Below are positions 46,621-55,571 of a stretch of 64,000 bases of DNA, one piece after another (position 1 is the first letter of the stretch; each line of letters opens with the position of its first letter). The notes under the pieces were generated by a model, which saw nothing but the letters and a program-made list of their open reading frames with translations, did no database searches and was not told the DNA's origin. The DNA comes from Burkholderia sp. Ac-20365 (GTDB lineage Bacteria > Pseudomonadota > Gammaproteobacteria > Burkholderiales > Burkholderiaceae), in the NCBI RefSeq assembly GCF_017104715.1, contig NZ_JAAGPI010000002.1, forward strand, positions 124,001 through 188,000, written 5' to 3'. Made by a program: the position numbers and the translations under genes.

Positions 46621-47262
46621 TCAGCTTTCGGCGGCGAGTTTCGCGCCCAGGCCGACGAGCACCGCGCCGCAGACGCCGTCGATGGGGCGGCGCAGGCGGC
46701 GATAGCCGCGTTGGGTGCGCTCCGTCGCGAACATCAGCGCGACGCTGCCGTACCAGCCCACCGACATCATGCCGATCATCGCGAGTGCGACGCCGTAGAA
46801 CCAGAGCGGCGGATGCGCGGGGAACAGCGTCGCGAAGATACTGGTCCAGAACGCGCAGGATTTCGGGTTCGTCAGGCAGGTGAGCATGCCCGTGCGCCAG
46901 GCGCGGATATGCGCGGCGCGGTCGTTGGCGGGCGGCGTTTCGATAGGCATGACAATGGTTTCGCCGCGTTTCGTGCTCGCACGCACGAGCTTGATGCCGA
47001 ACCACACCAGATAGATTGCGCCCGCGATGCGGATGCCGTTGTACAGCCAGTCGATCCGTTGCAGCACGGTCGCGAAGCCGAGCATCGCGAGCGACGCCCA
47101 GATCGTCGAACCCGTGCCGACGCCGAGCGCCGACGCCGCGCCCAGTCCGCGTCGCCCTGCCAGCGACAGCTGCGTGATCATGAAGAAGTTGGGGCCGGGA
47201 CTGACCAGCGCGATCAGATAGACGAGGGCGATTTGCAGCAGGATCGGCAGGTAATGATGCAT
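46621..47262 (-). CDS. LysE/RhtB family amino-acid exporter
   Basis: A 213-residue inner-membrane exporter with about six helices. The N-terminus ILLQIALVYLIALVSPGPNFFMI and the GLGAASALGVGTGSTIWASLAMLG segment match LysE family motifs. The loop between helices 3 and 4 is charged. Substrates of the family are lysine, homoserine, threonine or other amino acids; which one is not evident. Confidence 0.9.
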   Translation of the reverse strand: MHHYLPILLQIALVYLIALVSPGPNFFMITQLSLAGRRGLGAASALGVGTGSTIWASLAMLGFATVLQRIDWLYNGIRIAGAIYLVWFGIKLVRASTKRGETIVMPIETPPANDRAAHIRAWRTGMLTCLTNPKSCAFWTSIFATLFPAHPPLWFYGVALAMIGMMSVGWYGSVALMFATERTQRGYRRLRRPIDGVCGAVLVGLGAKLAAES

Positions 47263-47439
47263 GGCGACGATTTGCCGCGCTTTTGGGGCGGCGTGTTGGG
47301 CAGAAAACGGGCGGAACCGCGATCTTACTCTGGCTCACGCTGGTTTGAACGCCGGTCGGGCAACTGTGTGATATGCCTTGAGTTAGGTCTTCCGTTTTGC
47401 TGGCATACGCGATTTGGTTTTCGCTTTCGTTTTCGCTTC

Positions 47440-48098
47440 CGCTGGCATCCGCGTGATGTTTTCGTGTTTCACGCGTCGCCCCTGTGCGGGGCGGCACCTA
47501 CTTTTCTTTGCCGCGGCAAAGAAAAGTAGGCAAAAGAAAGCCGCTAACACCGCCCGCTCTTCTTCTTGCCTGAGGGCCCCCAACGGCTCTTATCCTTCAC
47601 ACGGCAGCCTCTCAGTCACCGCCCGTTGCCAACGCTCTCAACGAGCGCCTCACCCACTTCAATCACCCATAGCGCACCAGGCGGCAGCGAATGGTTTCCG
47701 CCGCCCAAGTGGCAAACTGTGTGTAGGTCGGAGTACTTCACACGGCAGCGCTCCTACGACACCGATCGCGCTTCCAGCTATCTCTGTTTTCCAGTCCGGA
47801 GTGGTGCGCGTACGCCACGAAAACCTACACACAGTTTGCCGATATAGAACGTTGGAAATGCGATCGCGCGGGTGGCGACGCGGGGGTATGAAGTGGGTGA
47901 GGCGCGCATTCAGCGCGCTGGCAACCAGAAAGGAGAAATGTACTGTCGTGTGAAGTGTGGGGGCGGTTGGGGGCCCGTGGGGAGTGACTGTTGCTGCTTT
48001 CTTTTGCCTACTTTTCTTTGCAGCCGGCAAAGAAAAGTAGGTGCCGCCCCGCACAGGGGCAACGCGTGAAACACGAAAGCATCACGCGGATGCCAGCG
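47440..48098. repeat. Nested inverted-repeat element, copy C (659 bp)
   Basis: It starts with CGCTGGCATCCGCG (47440-47453) and ends with its exact reverse complement (48085-48098). The left arm holds a perfect 34-bp palindrome (47497-47530); the right arm hairpin pairs 48007-48021 with 48027-48041. The inner stem is a perfect 17-bp match (47711-47727 with 47824-47840). Unlike copies A and B, the left-arm hairpin has the longer CCTACTTTTC sequence on both sides. A degenerate GCTGGCATACGCG lies outside the left end at 47399-47411. It occupies the gap between lysE-type and ABC permease genes, where no gene is supported. Confidence 0.9.
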
Positions 48099-48149
48099 AA
48101 AGCGAAAGCCAAAAACAAATCCCCGATGCCACCGCAAAAGCAAAAATCA

Positions 48150-49115
48150 TCACACCACACCAGCATCCGGCAAGCGCTTACTCGCGCGCTGCTTGAGCAC
48201 ACGCGCCTGCAACACAATCACGAGCAACAGAAACACACCGCGTATCACCGATTGCCAGTAAGCCGACAGGCTAATAAACCCGAGCCCGTTTTCGAAGTTC
48301 AGCAGATTGAACACGAGGCCGAGCAGCAACACGCCCGCAATCGTCATGGCGATCGAACCTTCGCCGCCCGTCAGCAGCGTGCCACCCAGCACGACAGCCG
48401 AAATCGCGAACAGCTCCCAGCCCACACCTTCGTTCGGCTGTCCCGCACCGAACTGCGCGGCCAGGATCACGCCCGCGAGACCCGCCAGCAAGCCGCTGAC
48501 GGCATACACAGCGACCAGCGTGCGATTCACGTTCAGCCCCATCAGGCGTGCAGCTTCCTCGCTGCCGCCAATCGCCAGCGAATGCCGCCCGAAGCGCGTG
48601 CTGCGCAGCGCGAGCCAGCCCGCGACAGCGGCGACGAGCGCAATGAGGCCGGGAATCGGCAGGCCGAACAGATCGCCCTGGCCGAAATTCGCGAAGTTGG
48701 TATCGGAGGAAATCGATACGGCGTCGTTTCTGCCGAGCAGCAGCCCGACACCGTGCGCGCCGAGGCTTGTCGCCAGCGTCGTGATGAACGGCAGGATCTT
48801 CAGCCGCGTGATGATGATGCCGTTCAGCACGCCGACCAGCAGCCCCGCGCCCGCGCCCGCGAACACGGCAACCCAGCCGCCGTATGGACTCGCCAACGCC
48901 GCGACGACGCTCGACATCGCCGCGACCGTGCCGACGGACAGATCGATGCCGCCCGTGATGATCACGAAGGCCATGCCGACGGAGATCAGCGCGAACATCG
49001 AGTTGTAGCGCCAGAACGAGGTGATGTTGTACTCGGACGCAAAGTGCTCGTAGCGCACGAGGCCGAGCACGATCAGCGCGCCGAGCGCGATCAGGATAGG
49101 CAGGTTCTTTTTCAT
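48150..49115 (-). CDS. yjfF: Sugar ABC transporter permease YjfF-type
   Basis: A 321-residue permease with about ten helices. The GMAFVIITGGIDLSVGTVAAMSSV motif and the late GVGWELFAISAVVLGGTLLTGGEGSI EAA-type motif are diagnostic of BPD_transp_2 sugar permeases. It is the last gene of the ytf-type operon. I start at MKKNLPILIALG (49115); the longer frame adds 35 Arg/Ser-rich residues. With YtfT it forms the channel for a furanose or pentose. Confidence 0.9.
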   Translation of the reverse strand: MKKNLPILIALGALIVLGLVRYEHFASEYNITSFWRYNSMFALISVGMAFVIITGGIDLSVGTVAAMSSVVAALASPYGGWVAVFAGAGAGLLVGVLNGIIITRLKILPFITTLATSLGAHGVGLLLGRNDAVSISSDTNFANFGQGDLFGLPIPGLIALVAAVAGWLALRSTRFGRHSLAIGGSEEAARLMGLNVNRTLVAVYAVSGLLAGLAGVILAAQFGAGQPNEGVGWELFAISAVVLGGTLLTGGEGSIAMTIAGVLLLGLVFNLLNFENGLGFISLSAYWQSVIRGVFLLLVIVLQARVLKQRASKRLPDAGVV

Positions 49116-49137
49116 CGGATCGTCTCTTGCAAATCGT

Positions 49138-50145
49138 TCAGCGCGAGCGCCGCTGCACGTAAACCGCCGCGATGATGATGCCCGCCTTGACGACGAGCGC
49201 GGCGGCATCGGGAATGCCATGCGCGAGCAGCGTATAGCGCAGCAACTGGATAATCAGCGCGCCGATCAGCGTGCCGCCGATGTATGCCTTGCCGCCCGTC
49301 AGCGCCGTGCCGCCAACGGCCACCGCCGCGATCGCATCGAGTTCGATGCCGAGTCCGACCACATTCGCATCCGACGACGAATTCACCGAAATCGAGATCA
49401 GCCCGGCGAGACCCGACAATGCCGCGCACAGCGTATAAGCGAGCATCTTCACGCGCGCAGTCGGCACGCCGCTCAGATACGCGGATTTCTCGTTACCGCC
49501 TGTGACGAGCAAATACTGCCCGAACAGCGTTTTCCTGACGACCCACGCGAAAAACGCGACCAGCGCGAACATCAGCAGCACCTGGAACGGAATGCCCGCC
49601 ACCTTGCCGAGCGCGATCCACTGGAACGCGGGATTGTTGAACGCCTGCAGGCTGCCATCGGTGACGACCTGCGCGATGCCGCGACCCGCGATGAACAGCA
49701 CCAGCGTCGCCACAATTGGCTGCACGGCTAGTCGTGTGACGAGGAAACCGTTGAACACGCCGCACACGGCAGCGGCCAGCACAGGCAGCACGAAGGCGAG
49801 CGCGATGCCGAGCGGCCCGGCGATATGCAGGAACAGCATCGGCGCAAGCGCGCCTGCAATCGCCATGGATGCGCCCACCGACAGATCGATACCACCCGTC
49901 GCCACCACCAGCGTCATGCCGATGCCGACGATCACGATCGTCACGACCTGCGTCAGATTGACGTTAAAGGTTTGCAGCGACCAGAAGTGCTGCGTGAACA
50001 GCAGGTTGAAGACGAGCATCGCGAGCAGCACGACGATCTCGCGCTGAATGGTGATGCGCCGCTTCTTCTTCACCGTCGATGGATCGGGCGACGCCGAAGC
50101 CGCAGCGAGCGGCGCGCCGTCGTTGCGCAGCGACTCATGAGCCAT
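49138..50145 (-). CDS. ytfT: Sugar ABC transporter permease YtfT-type
   Basis: A 335-residue permease with a charged N-terminal tail (TVKKKRRITIQREIVVLLAML), then the TLVVATGGIDLSVGASMAIAGA motif and the ELDAIAAVAVGGTALTGGKAYIGG motif that contacts the ATPase. The start at 50145 overlaps the ATPase stop by 11 bases; the stop is 22 bases before yjfF. It pairs with YjfF in the transporter. Confidence 0.92.
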   Translation of the reverse strand: MAHESLRNDGAPLAAASASPDPSTVKKKRRITIQREIVVLLAMLVFNLLFTQHFWSLQTFNVNLTQVVTIVIVGIGMTLVVATGGIDLSVGASMAIAGALAPMLFLHIAGPLGIALAFVLPVLAAAVCGVFNGFLVTRLAVQPIVATLVLFIAGRGIAQVVTDGSLQAFNNPAFQWIALGKVAGIPFQVLLMFALVAFFAWVVRKTLFGQYLLVTGGNEKSAYLSGVPTARVKMLAYTLCAALSGLAGLISISVNSSSDANVVGLGIELDAIAAVAVGGTALTGGKAYIGGTLIGALIIQLLRYTLLAHGIPDAAALVVKAGIIIAAVYVQRRSR

Positions 50146-51781
50146 GACGGTCGCCCTCCAGTGCATCGTCGATATGCGCGGACTGTGCCGCTTCCACCAG
50201 TTGCGAGGTGCCCGCGCTGCCGTAGGCAATCGCGTCCATGATCGCGGATTCGCTCATTTGCGCGCCATCCAGTTCGGCGACCGTGCGGCCGTCGCGGATT
50301 ACGACGGCGCGATCGGCCACGGCCGTCAGTTCTTCCAGTTCCGAGGCGGAGAGCAGCACCGCCATGCCTTCGTCGCGCAGTTCGCGCACGATCTTCGCGA
50401 CATCCGCTTTTGCGCCGACGTCGATGCCGCGCGTCGGTTCGTCGAGCAGCAGCAGCGACGGCTGCGCGGCAAGCCAGCGCGCGAGCAATACCTTCTGCTG
50501 ATTGCCGCCCGAGAGTTCGCGGATCGGCTGATCGGGCGAACGCAGCTTGATGCCGAGCGATGCAATGAAGCGATCGACGATCGCCTGCTGCTTTTTCACA
50601 TCGACGATGCCGTGCTTCGACAGCGTGCGCAGACACACGAGCGTGAGGTTGTCGCGCACCGACAGCTCCGGCACGATGCCTTCGGCCTTGCGGTCTTCGG
50701 TGAGATAGGCGAGGCCGCGCGCGATCGCGTCTTGCGGCGATTTCAGCGCGACGTCTTTGCCGTTGATCGACAGCATGCCGCGTTCGGCGGGATCCGCGCC
50801 GAACAGCAGTCGCATCGTTTCCGTGCGGCCCGAGCCGAGCAGACCTGCGAGACCGACGGCTTCGCCTGCGTGCACATCGAGCGACACATCGCTCACCTTC
50901 GGATGCGCTGACAGATTGCGCGCCGAAATCGCCTTGTCGCCGCGCCGCGCGAGATTCGCCTCGCGCGCGGCGCTGTCATCCTGCACGACGGCGGCGAGCG
51001 TGCGGCCGAGCATCGTCGTGACGAGCTGGCGCTTGTCGATGTCCTTCATCGCGCTTTGTGCGACGGTCTGGCCGTCGCGCATGACCGTCACGCGGTCGCA
51101 CAGCGCGTACAGTTCGTCGAGCCGGTGCGACACGAAGATCACCGCGCGGCCGTCGTCGCGCAATTTGCGTACGACGGTGAATAACAGTTCGACTTCACGC
51201 TCATCGAGCGATGAAGTCGACTCGTCCATGATGACCATCTTCGCGTCCGACGATACGGCGCGCGCGAGTGCAACCATCTGCTGAATCGCTGTCGAATAGC
51301 TGCCCGCCGGCTTCTTCACGTCGATCTGCAAGCCGAATGATTCCAGCAGCGCGGAGGCGCGGCGCTGCACTTCGCGCCAGTCGATCAGACCGAAGCGGCG
51401 CGGCTCGCGGCCCAGAAAAATGTTCTCCGCGACCGAGCGGAACGGCACCAGGTTGATCTCCTGATAGATCGTGCTGATGCCCGCTTCGCGCGCTTCCTTC
51501 GGCGTGCGGAAATCGATCTCGCGGCCTTCGAAGCGCACGCTGCCGCCCGAGCGTCGATAGGCGCCCGTGAGGATCTTGATCATCGTGGACTTGCCGGCGC
51601 CGTTCTGGCCGATCAGCGCGTGGACTTCGCCCGCGGCAACGCTGAGATTCGCGCCGCGCAGCGCGGGCACGCCGCCGAATGAAATGTCGATGCCCTGCAT
51701 GTCGAGCAGCGGCGCGCGTGCGGACGACGACGGCGGATGTCCGCCTGAGTTCGCGTCGGATTGCGCGGTGGGTTGGGTCAC
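50135..51781 (-). CDS. ytfR: Sugar ABC transporter ATPase YtfR-type (two NBDs)
   Basis: A 548-residue fused ATPase. The first domain has Walker A GQNGAGKST and a Walker B VIMDEST segment. The second has a degenerate Walker A (GLLGSGRTE) but an intact signature LSGGNQQKVLLARWLA and LLLDEPTRGIDVGAK, as usual in this family. The N-terminal 27 residues are an unordered tail. It overlaps ytfT by 11 bases. Confidence 0.93.
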   Translation of the reverse strand: MTQPTAQSDANSGGHPPSSSARAPLLDMQGIDISFGGVPALRGANLSVAAGEVHALIGQNGAGKSTMIKILTGAYRRSGGSVRFEGREIDFRTPKEAREAGISTIYQEINLVPFRSVAENIFLGREPRRFGLIDWREVQRRASALLESFGLQIDVKKPAGSYSTAIQQMVALARAVSSDAKMVIMDESTSSLDEREVELLFTVVRKLRDDGRAVIFVSHRLDELYALCDRVTVMRDGQTVAQSAMKDIDKRQLVTTMLGRTLAAVVQDDSAAREANLARRGDKAISARNLSAHPKVSDVSLDVHAGEAVGLAGLLGSGRTETMRLLFGADPAERGMLSINGKDVALKSPQDAIARGLAYLTEDRKAEGIVPELSVRDNLTLVCLRTLSKHGIVDVKKQQAIVDRFIASLGIKLRSPDQPIRELSGGNQQKVLLARWLAAQPSLLLLDEPTRGIDVGAKADVAKIVRELRDEGMAVLLSASELEELTAVADRAVVIRDGRTVAELDGAQMSESAIMDAIAYGSAGTSQLVEAAQSAHIDDALEGDRHGS

Positions 51782-52100
51782 GTGTGTCTCCTTTCGGACG
51801 AAGCGGGCGCGCTGGCGCTTAAGCTGGTCCGTGCATCGCTGATGCCTTCTTGCCGCGTGGGCGCGATGTCGGCGAACGTAGCGGCGTTGCCTGCCCGTCA
51901 GTTCGCCAGGTCGATACTACGCCCGACAAAGCGAAGCGACGTCCCGTGGAACGCGACCGCGCGCCACGAACACGTCGCCTCGAACCCTTCCCGCCGTCGA
52001 GGCGTGGTGCGCCCCGACGAGGCCCTGCCTGTTGGCCGTGCTGCGCGCGCCCCGCTGCGTGAAATCCGGGACGCGCCGGCCGGGTTGCAACAACGAATGC
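51782..52100. other. 319-base gap between ytfQ- and ytfR-type genes
   Basis: It separates the binding-protein gene from the ATPase gene inside the same leftward operon. No gene is supported. Such a spacing often allows high expression of the binding protein relative to the membrane parts, but I see no clear terminator or stem that proves it here. Confidence 0.45.
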
Positions 52101-53105
52101 TCAGTAACCGTACTGCATGCTTTCTTTCACGTTGTTCTTGTCGTAGAAGCGGTCCGACACCTTCACCCACGTCGGCACCTTCTCGCCCTTCGCAAATTTC
52201 TCCGCGACATCGCATGCGAGCGGGCCGAAGAACGGGCTCGATTGCACGCTCGCGCCGAGTTCGCCCGCAGCGATCGCGTCCATGCCGCCCTTGGTGCCGT
52301 CGATCGTCACGATCTGGATATCCTTGCCCGGCTGCTTGCCCGCTGCCTTGATCGCGGCAATCGCGCCGAGCGCCATTTCGTCGTTGTGCGCGTACACGGC
52401 CGTGACATCGGGATGCGCCTGCAGCAGCGTCTCCATCACCTGACGGCCCTTGTCGCGCGCGAAATCGCCGCTTTGTGACGCGATGATCGACATGCCCGGA
52501 TTCTTCGCGATCACTTCGTCGAAGCCCTTCTTGCGGTCGTTCGCAGCGGACGCGCCCGTCGTGCCTTCCAGTTCGATGATCTTCGCCTTGCCGCCCGTCG
52601 CCTTGACGAGCCAGTCGGCGGCGCGGTGACCCTGATCGATGAAGTCCGAGCCGATGAACGTGATGTAGTCGCGGCCCGCCTTGGCGACGGACTGATCGAC
52701 GTTACGGTCGACGAGAATCACAGGAATGCCGGCCTTCTTCGCCTGCAACACGACAGGCGCAAGCGGCTTTTCTTCACGCGGCGGGAACACGAGCAGATCG
52801 ACGTGCTGCGCGATCATGCTCTGGATGTCGGAGACCTGCTTCGAGTTGGAGCCGTTGGCATCCGTCATCACCATCTGCCAGCCGCACTTCGCGGCGACGT
52901 CCTTGAAGCTCTGGGTTTCCGCGAGACGCCACGGATTGTTGCTCTCCGTCTGCGCGAAGCCCACTTTCAGCGGTTTCTTGGCGGGAATCTTCGGCAGATC
53001 GTCAGCTTGCGCCGAGGCCATGCCGAATCCCAAAGCGATTGCCATCAAAGCTGCGGCGAGCGGCTGAACCCGTTGCCGGCGCGAATCCCGATTGTGCGAC
53101 GCCAT
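52101..53105 (-). CDS. ytfQ: Sugar ABC transporter substrate-binding protein YtfQ-type
   Basis: A 334-residue periplasmic protein. The signal peptide runs RVQPLAAALMAIALGFGMASAQA with cleavage near residue 33. The mature part opens LKVGFAQTESNNPWRLAETQSFK and contains ILVDRNVDQSV, GTTGASAANDRKKGFDE and VYAHNDEMALGAIAAIKAAGK, all matching galactofuranose-binding YtfQ. The start MASHNRDSR has GGAGGAAG upstream. It heads the ytfQ-ytfR-ytfT-yjfF operon and lies just downstream of the lacI gene. Confidence 0.92.
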   Translation of the reverse strand: MASHNRDSRRQRVQPLAAALMAIALGFGMASAQADDLPKIPAKKPLKVGFAQTESNNPWRLAETQSFKDVAAKCGWQMVMTDANGSNSKQVSDIQSMIAQHVDLLVFPPREEKPLAPVVLQAKKAGIPVILVDRNVDQSVAKAGRDYITFIGSDFIDQGHRAADWLVKATGGKAKIIELEGTTGASAANDRKKGFDEVIAKNPGMSIIASQSGDFARDKGRQVMETLLQAHPDVTAVYAHNDEMALGAIAAIKAAGKQPGKDIQIVTIDGTKGGMDAIAAGELGASVQSSPFFGPLACDVAEKFAKGEKVPTWVKVSDRFYDKNNVKESMQYGY

Positions 53106-53200
53106 GTCTTCCTCCAGTACCAGTTGGTGTGTTTTGCTTTTGTGCTTCAACTGCCGCCGGCACTTCGGTGGTGACCGGTCGTGCCGATTATTCCATCGCG

Positions 53201-53230
53201 AATTATTATTGGTCAATCACTAATAATATT
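53201..53230. promoter_or_regulatory. Candidate operator upstream of ytfQ, inside the lacI 3' end
   Basis: ATTATTA (53202-53208) and TAATAAT (53221-53227) are inverted arms with 12 bases between them, and ACTAATAATATT occupies 53219-53230. The lacI stop codon at 53213-53215 lies within it. The same ACTAATAATATT recurs at 54451-54462 beside galM, in shorter form at 54363 beside lacI. Confidence 0.55.
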
Positions 53231-54295
53231 AATTGCCGTGTGTTTTGCCTCGGTAATTTCCCTGACTGACCCGCGTTCAATCAGCGGTCCGTCGAGTTTC
53301 ACCATCCGGTGGCGCACCGGCGCGCCCGCTGCCTGGTTGTGCACTTCCTGCAGCAGCGTGTCGACAGCCCAGCGGCCCAGCTCATAGTTCGGCAGCACGA
53401 CGGTCGACAGCGGCGGATGCGTGTGGCGCGCGATTTCCTGGTCGTCGTAGCCGAGCACGGAGACGTCGTCGGGGACGCGGTAGCCGAGCTGCTTCAAGGC
53501 CTCGATGGCGCCGAGCGCCATCAGATCGTTCGCGCAGAAGATGGCGGTGGGCGGGTTCGGCTCGCGCATCAGCGACAGCGTGTGCTCGAAGCCCGTGCCC
53601 GAACTCCAGTCGCCGTCGCGCACCAGTTCCGGCGCGAACGGCAGATCGGCCGTGGCGAGCGCGGTGCGATAGCCCTTGAGGCGATCTTTCGCCGCGTCCT
53701 GCCAGTGTTCGCCGTTGATGTAGCCGATCCGCCGGTGTCCGGCGCGCAGCAGGAATTCGGTCGCGACATGGCCGCCCGCGACTTCGGCGGGCACGATCGA
53801 CGACTGGCCGCCTTCGCTCGTATAGCAGTTCAGCAGCACGGTCGGCACCTTGGCGAGCGCGGCGGGCAGCGTCACCTTGCGCGTATAGACGGTCGCGTAG
53901 ATCACGCCGAAAACCGTCGGGCTAGCCAGCACGGCGTCGAGCACCTGTTGCTCGACGTCAGCGTTGCCGTGCGTCGAATAAACCGCGAGCAGCTTGCCGT
54001 TCGCGTAGGCGGCGTCGCGCGCGCCGTCGATGTTCACCACCGGGTGCGGGCTGGTCGAGATTTCGTCGGCGAGGTAGATGATCAGATTGCGCTCGCCGGA
54101 GGCGGGCGGCAGCGGTTCGCGTGCGGACAGCCGGTAGCCGAGATCCTGCGCGGTCTTCAGCACCTTGTTGCGGGTCGCTTCGGAAAACTTGGCGCTGGTC
54201 GCGTTGTTCAGGACAAGGGAAACGGTCGATTGCGATACGCCGGTCAGCTTGGCGATATCGGTCATCGTCGGGCGGCGTTGAGTCGATTTTTTCAT
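53213..54295 (-). CDS. LacI-family transcriptional regulator of the ytf-type operon
   Basis: A 360-residue repressor. The N-terminal helix-turn-helix is PTMTDIAKLTGVSQSTVSLVLN with a hinge about residue 55. The periplasmic-binding-like effector domain includes the GYINGEHWQDAAKDRLKGYRTAL and FCANDLMALGAIEALKQLGYRVPDDVSVLGYDDQ blocks. I start at MKKSTQRRPTMTDIA (54295). The 3' end overlaps the candidate operator of ytfQ. Its probable inducer is the sugar carried by the adjacent transporter. Confidence 0.92.
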   Translation of the reverse strand: MKKSTQRRPTMTDIAKLTGVSQSTVSLVLNNATSAKFSEATRNKVLKTAQDLGYRLSAREPLPPASGERNLIIYLADEISTSPHPVVNIDGARDAAYANGKLLAVYSTHGNADVEQQVLDAVLASPTVFGVIYATVYTRKVTLPAALAKVPTVLLNCYTSEGGQSSIVPAEVAGGHVATEFLLRAGHRRIGYINGEHWQDAAKDRLKGYRTALATADLPFAPELVRDGDWSSGTGFEHTLSLMREPNPPTAIFCANDLMALGAIEALKQLGYRVPDDVSVLGYDDQEIARHTHPPLSTVVLPNYELGRWAVDTLLQEVHNQAAGAPVRHRMVKLDGPLIERGSVREITEAKHTAINIISD

Positions 54296-54362
54296 TGATC
54301 TGGCCGCGCAACGGCGGCTCGTTGACGGTGAATGCCGCAGGCATCGTGGTGCTGACGGTAAC

Positions 54363-54373
54363 ACTAATAATAT
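54363..54373. promoter_or_regulatory. Operator-like half-site in the lacI/galM divergent promoter (lacI side)
   Basis: ACTAATAATAT repeats the motif of the stronger sites; the left half is poor (GGTAACA). It lies 68 bases upstream of the lacI start. Probably a weaker autoregulatory site. Confidence 0.35.
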
Positions 54374-54443
54374 GCGCTGGACAACACACGCAAACCCGCT
54401 TTTTCCCTTGCCTCAGTTCGCCGGACAGGCAGGTTTCTGTCTG

Positions 54444-54462
54444 AATTATTACTAATAATATT
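54444..54462. promoter_or_regulatory. Palindromic operator upstream of the aldose epimerase gene
   Basis: AATTATTACTAATAATATT contains ATTATTA-C-TAATAAT (54445-54459), a near-perfect palindrome about one central base. It lies 18 bases before the galM-type start and about 150 bases before the lacI start. The shared motif with 53219-53230 points to one repressor for both units. Confidence 0.6.
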
Positions 54463-54479
54463 GACCGAAAGAGGCGGGC

Positions 54480-55556
54480 GTGCGATTCTCGCTCGCGCGG
54501 GCCGCTTCAACGCGTGGCATCGAACGCGCGCGCCCGCTGATGCCGCAACCGCCCACGCCCATTCAAACGACTATGCGCGAAGCCTTCCCCAATCCGCTCG
54601 CGGACGATTCCGCCACCGATCTCCGCCTCGACGATCCGTCGCTCGTCGTGCTGTCGAGCGGCGATACGACGCTGGTGGTGGCGCCGGAAGTCGGCGGATC
54701 GATCGCTGCTTACTTCGACGTGGCGCGCGATGGCAGTTTGCCGCGCGTGTTGCACTGGCTGCGCCCCGCGACGCGAGATGCGCTCGAAGCGCGCGATCCG
54801 CTGCGCACTGCAAGCTTCCCGCTCTTGCCGTACTGCAACCGCATCCGCGATGCGCGCTTCGCGTTCGACGGCCGCACGATCGATCTCGCCGGCGACGGCA
54901 ACGGGTACGCGCATGCGCTGCACGGACACGCGTGGCGCAGGTCGTGGCGCGTGGGTGCGCGCACGGAAACGTCGGTGGAGTTGCATTTTGAGCACGTGCC
55001 CGATCGGGACGCGCGCGGCGACTGGCCGTTTCGTTATCGCGCGAGCCAGCGCATTGAACTTCTGGGCGATGCATTGCGCGTGACGCTTGATGTGCAGAAT
55101 CTGTCGGACAGTGCGATGCCGTTTGGTATGGGACATCACCCGTACTACCCGCGCCCGTCCAATACGGTGATTACCGCGCAGGTCGAAGCGATGTGGCACG
55201 CCGATCCAGCCGTGCTGCCGACGCACCTCGGCCCGCACGCCGCCGTCGATGCGTTGAAGAACGGCATGAGCGCCAACGCATTCGATCTCGACAATAACTT
55301 CAGCGGCTGGGCGCACAGCGCGACGATCGCGTGGCCGGATGAAAAGCGCAGCGTGACGATGACGGCCGATGCGCCGTTCGATCATATGGTGGTGTTCGCG
55401 CCCGCGAACGATGTGCAGCTATGTGTCGAGCCCGTCACCAACACGACGGACTGCTTCAACGCCAGCGAGGCCACACGCGAGCACGCAGGCTTTCGCGTGC
55501 TACAGGCCGGCGAAGCGATCAGCGCTGAAATCTCCTGGCAGCCGCAACGCGACTGA
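54480..55556 (+). CDS. Aldose 1-epimerase (GalM-like)
   Basis: A 358-residue mutarotase-family protein. The catalytic His are in HALHGHAWRRSWRV and FGMGHHPYYPRPS, with the Glu-containing CVEPVTNTTDCFN near the end. It interconverts alpha and beta anomers of an aldose before phosphorylation. I choose the GTG at 54480 because AGAGG sits six bases upstream; internal ATGs at 54540 or 54573 are possible alternatives. The gene runs away from lacI and shares its operators. Confidence 0.85.
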   Translation: MRFSLARAASTRGIERARPLMPQPPTPIQTTMREAFPNPLADDSATDLRLDDPSLVVLSSGDTTLVVAPEVGGSIAAYFDVARDGSLPRVLHWLRPATRDALEARDPLRTASFPLLPYCNRIRDARFAFDGRTIDLAGDGNGYAHALHGHAWRRSWRVGARTETSVELHFEHVPDRDARGDWPFRYRASQRIELLGDALRVTLDVQNLSDSAMPFGMGHHPYYPRPSNTVITAQVEAMWHADPAVLPTHLGPHAAVDALKNGMSANAFDLDNNFSGWAHSATIAWPDEKRSVTMTADAPFDHMVVFAPANDVQLCVEPVTNTTDCFNASEATREHAGFRVLQAGEAISAEISWQPQRD

Positions 55557-55571
55557 CACGCGCAAGCTCGC

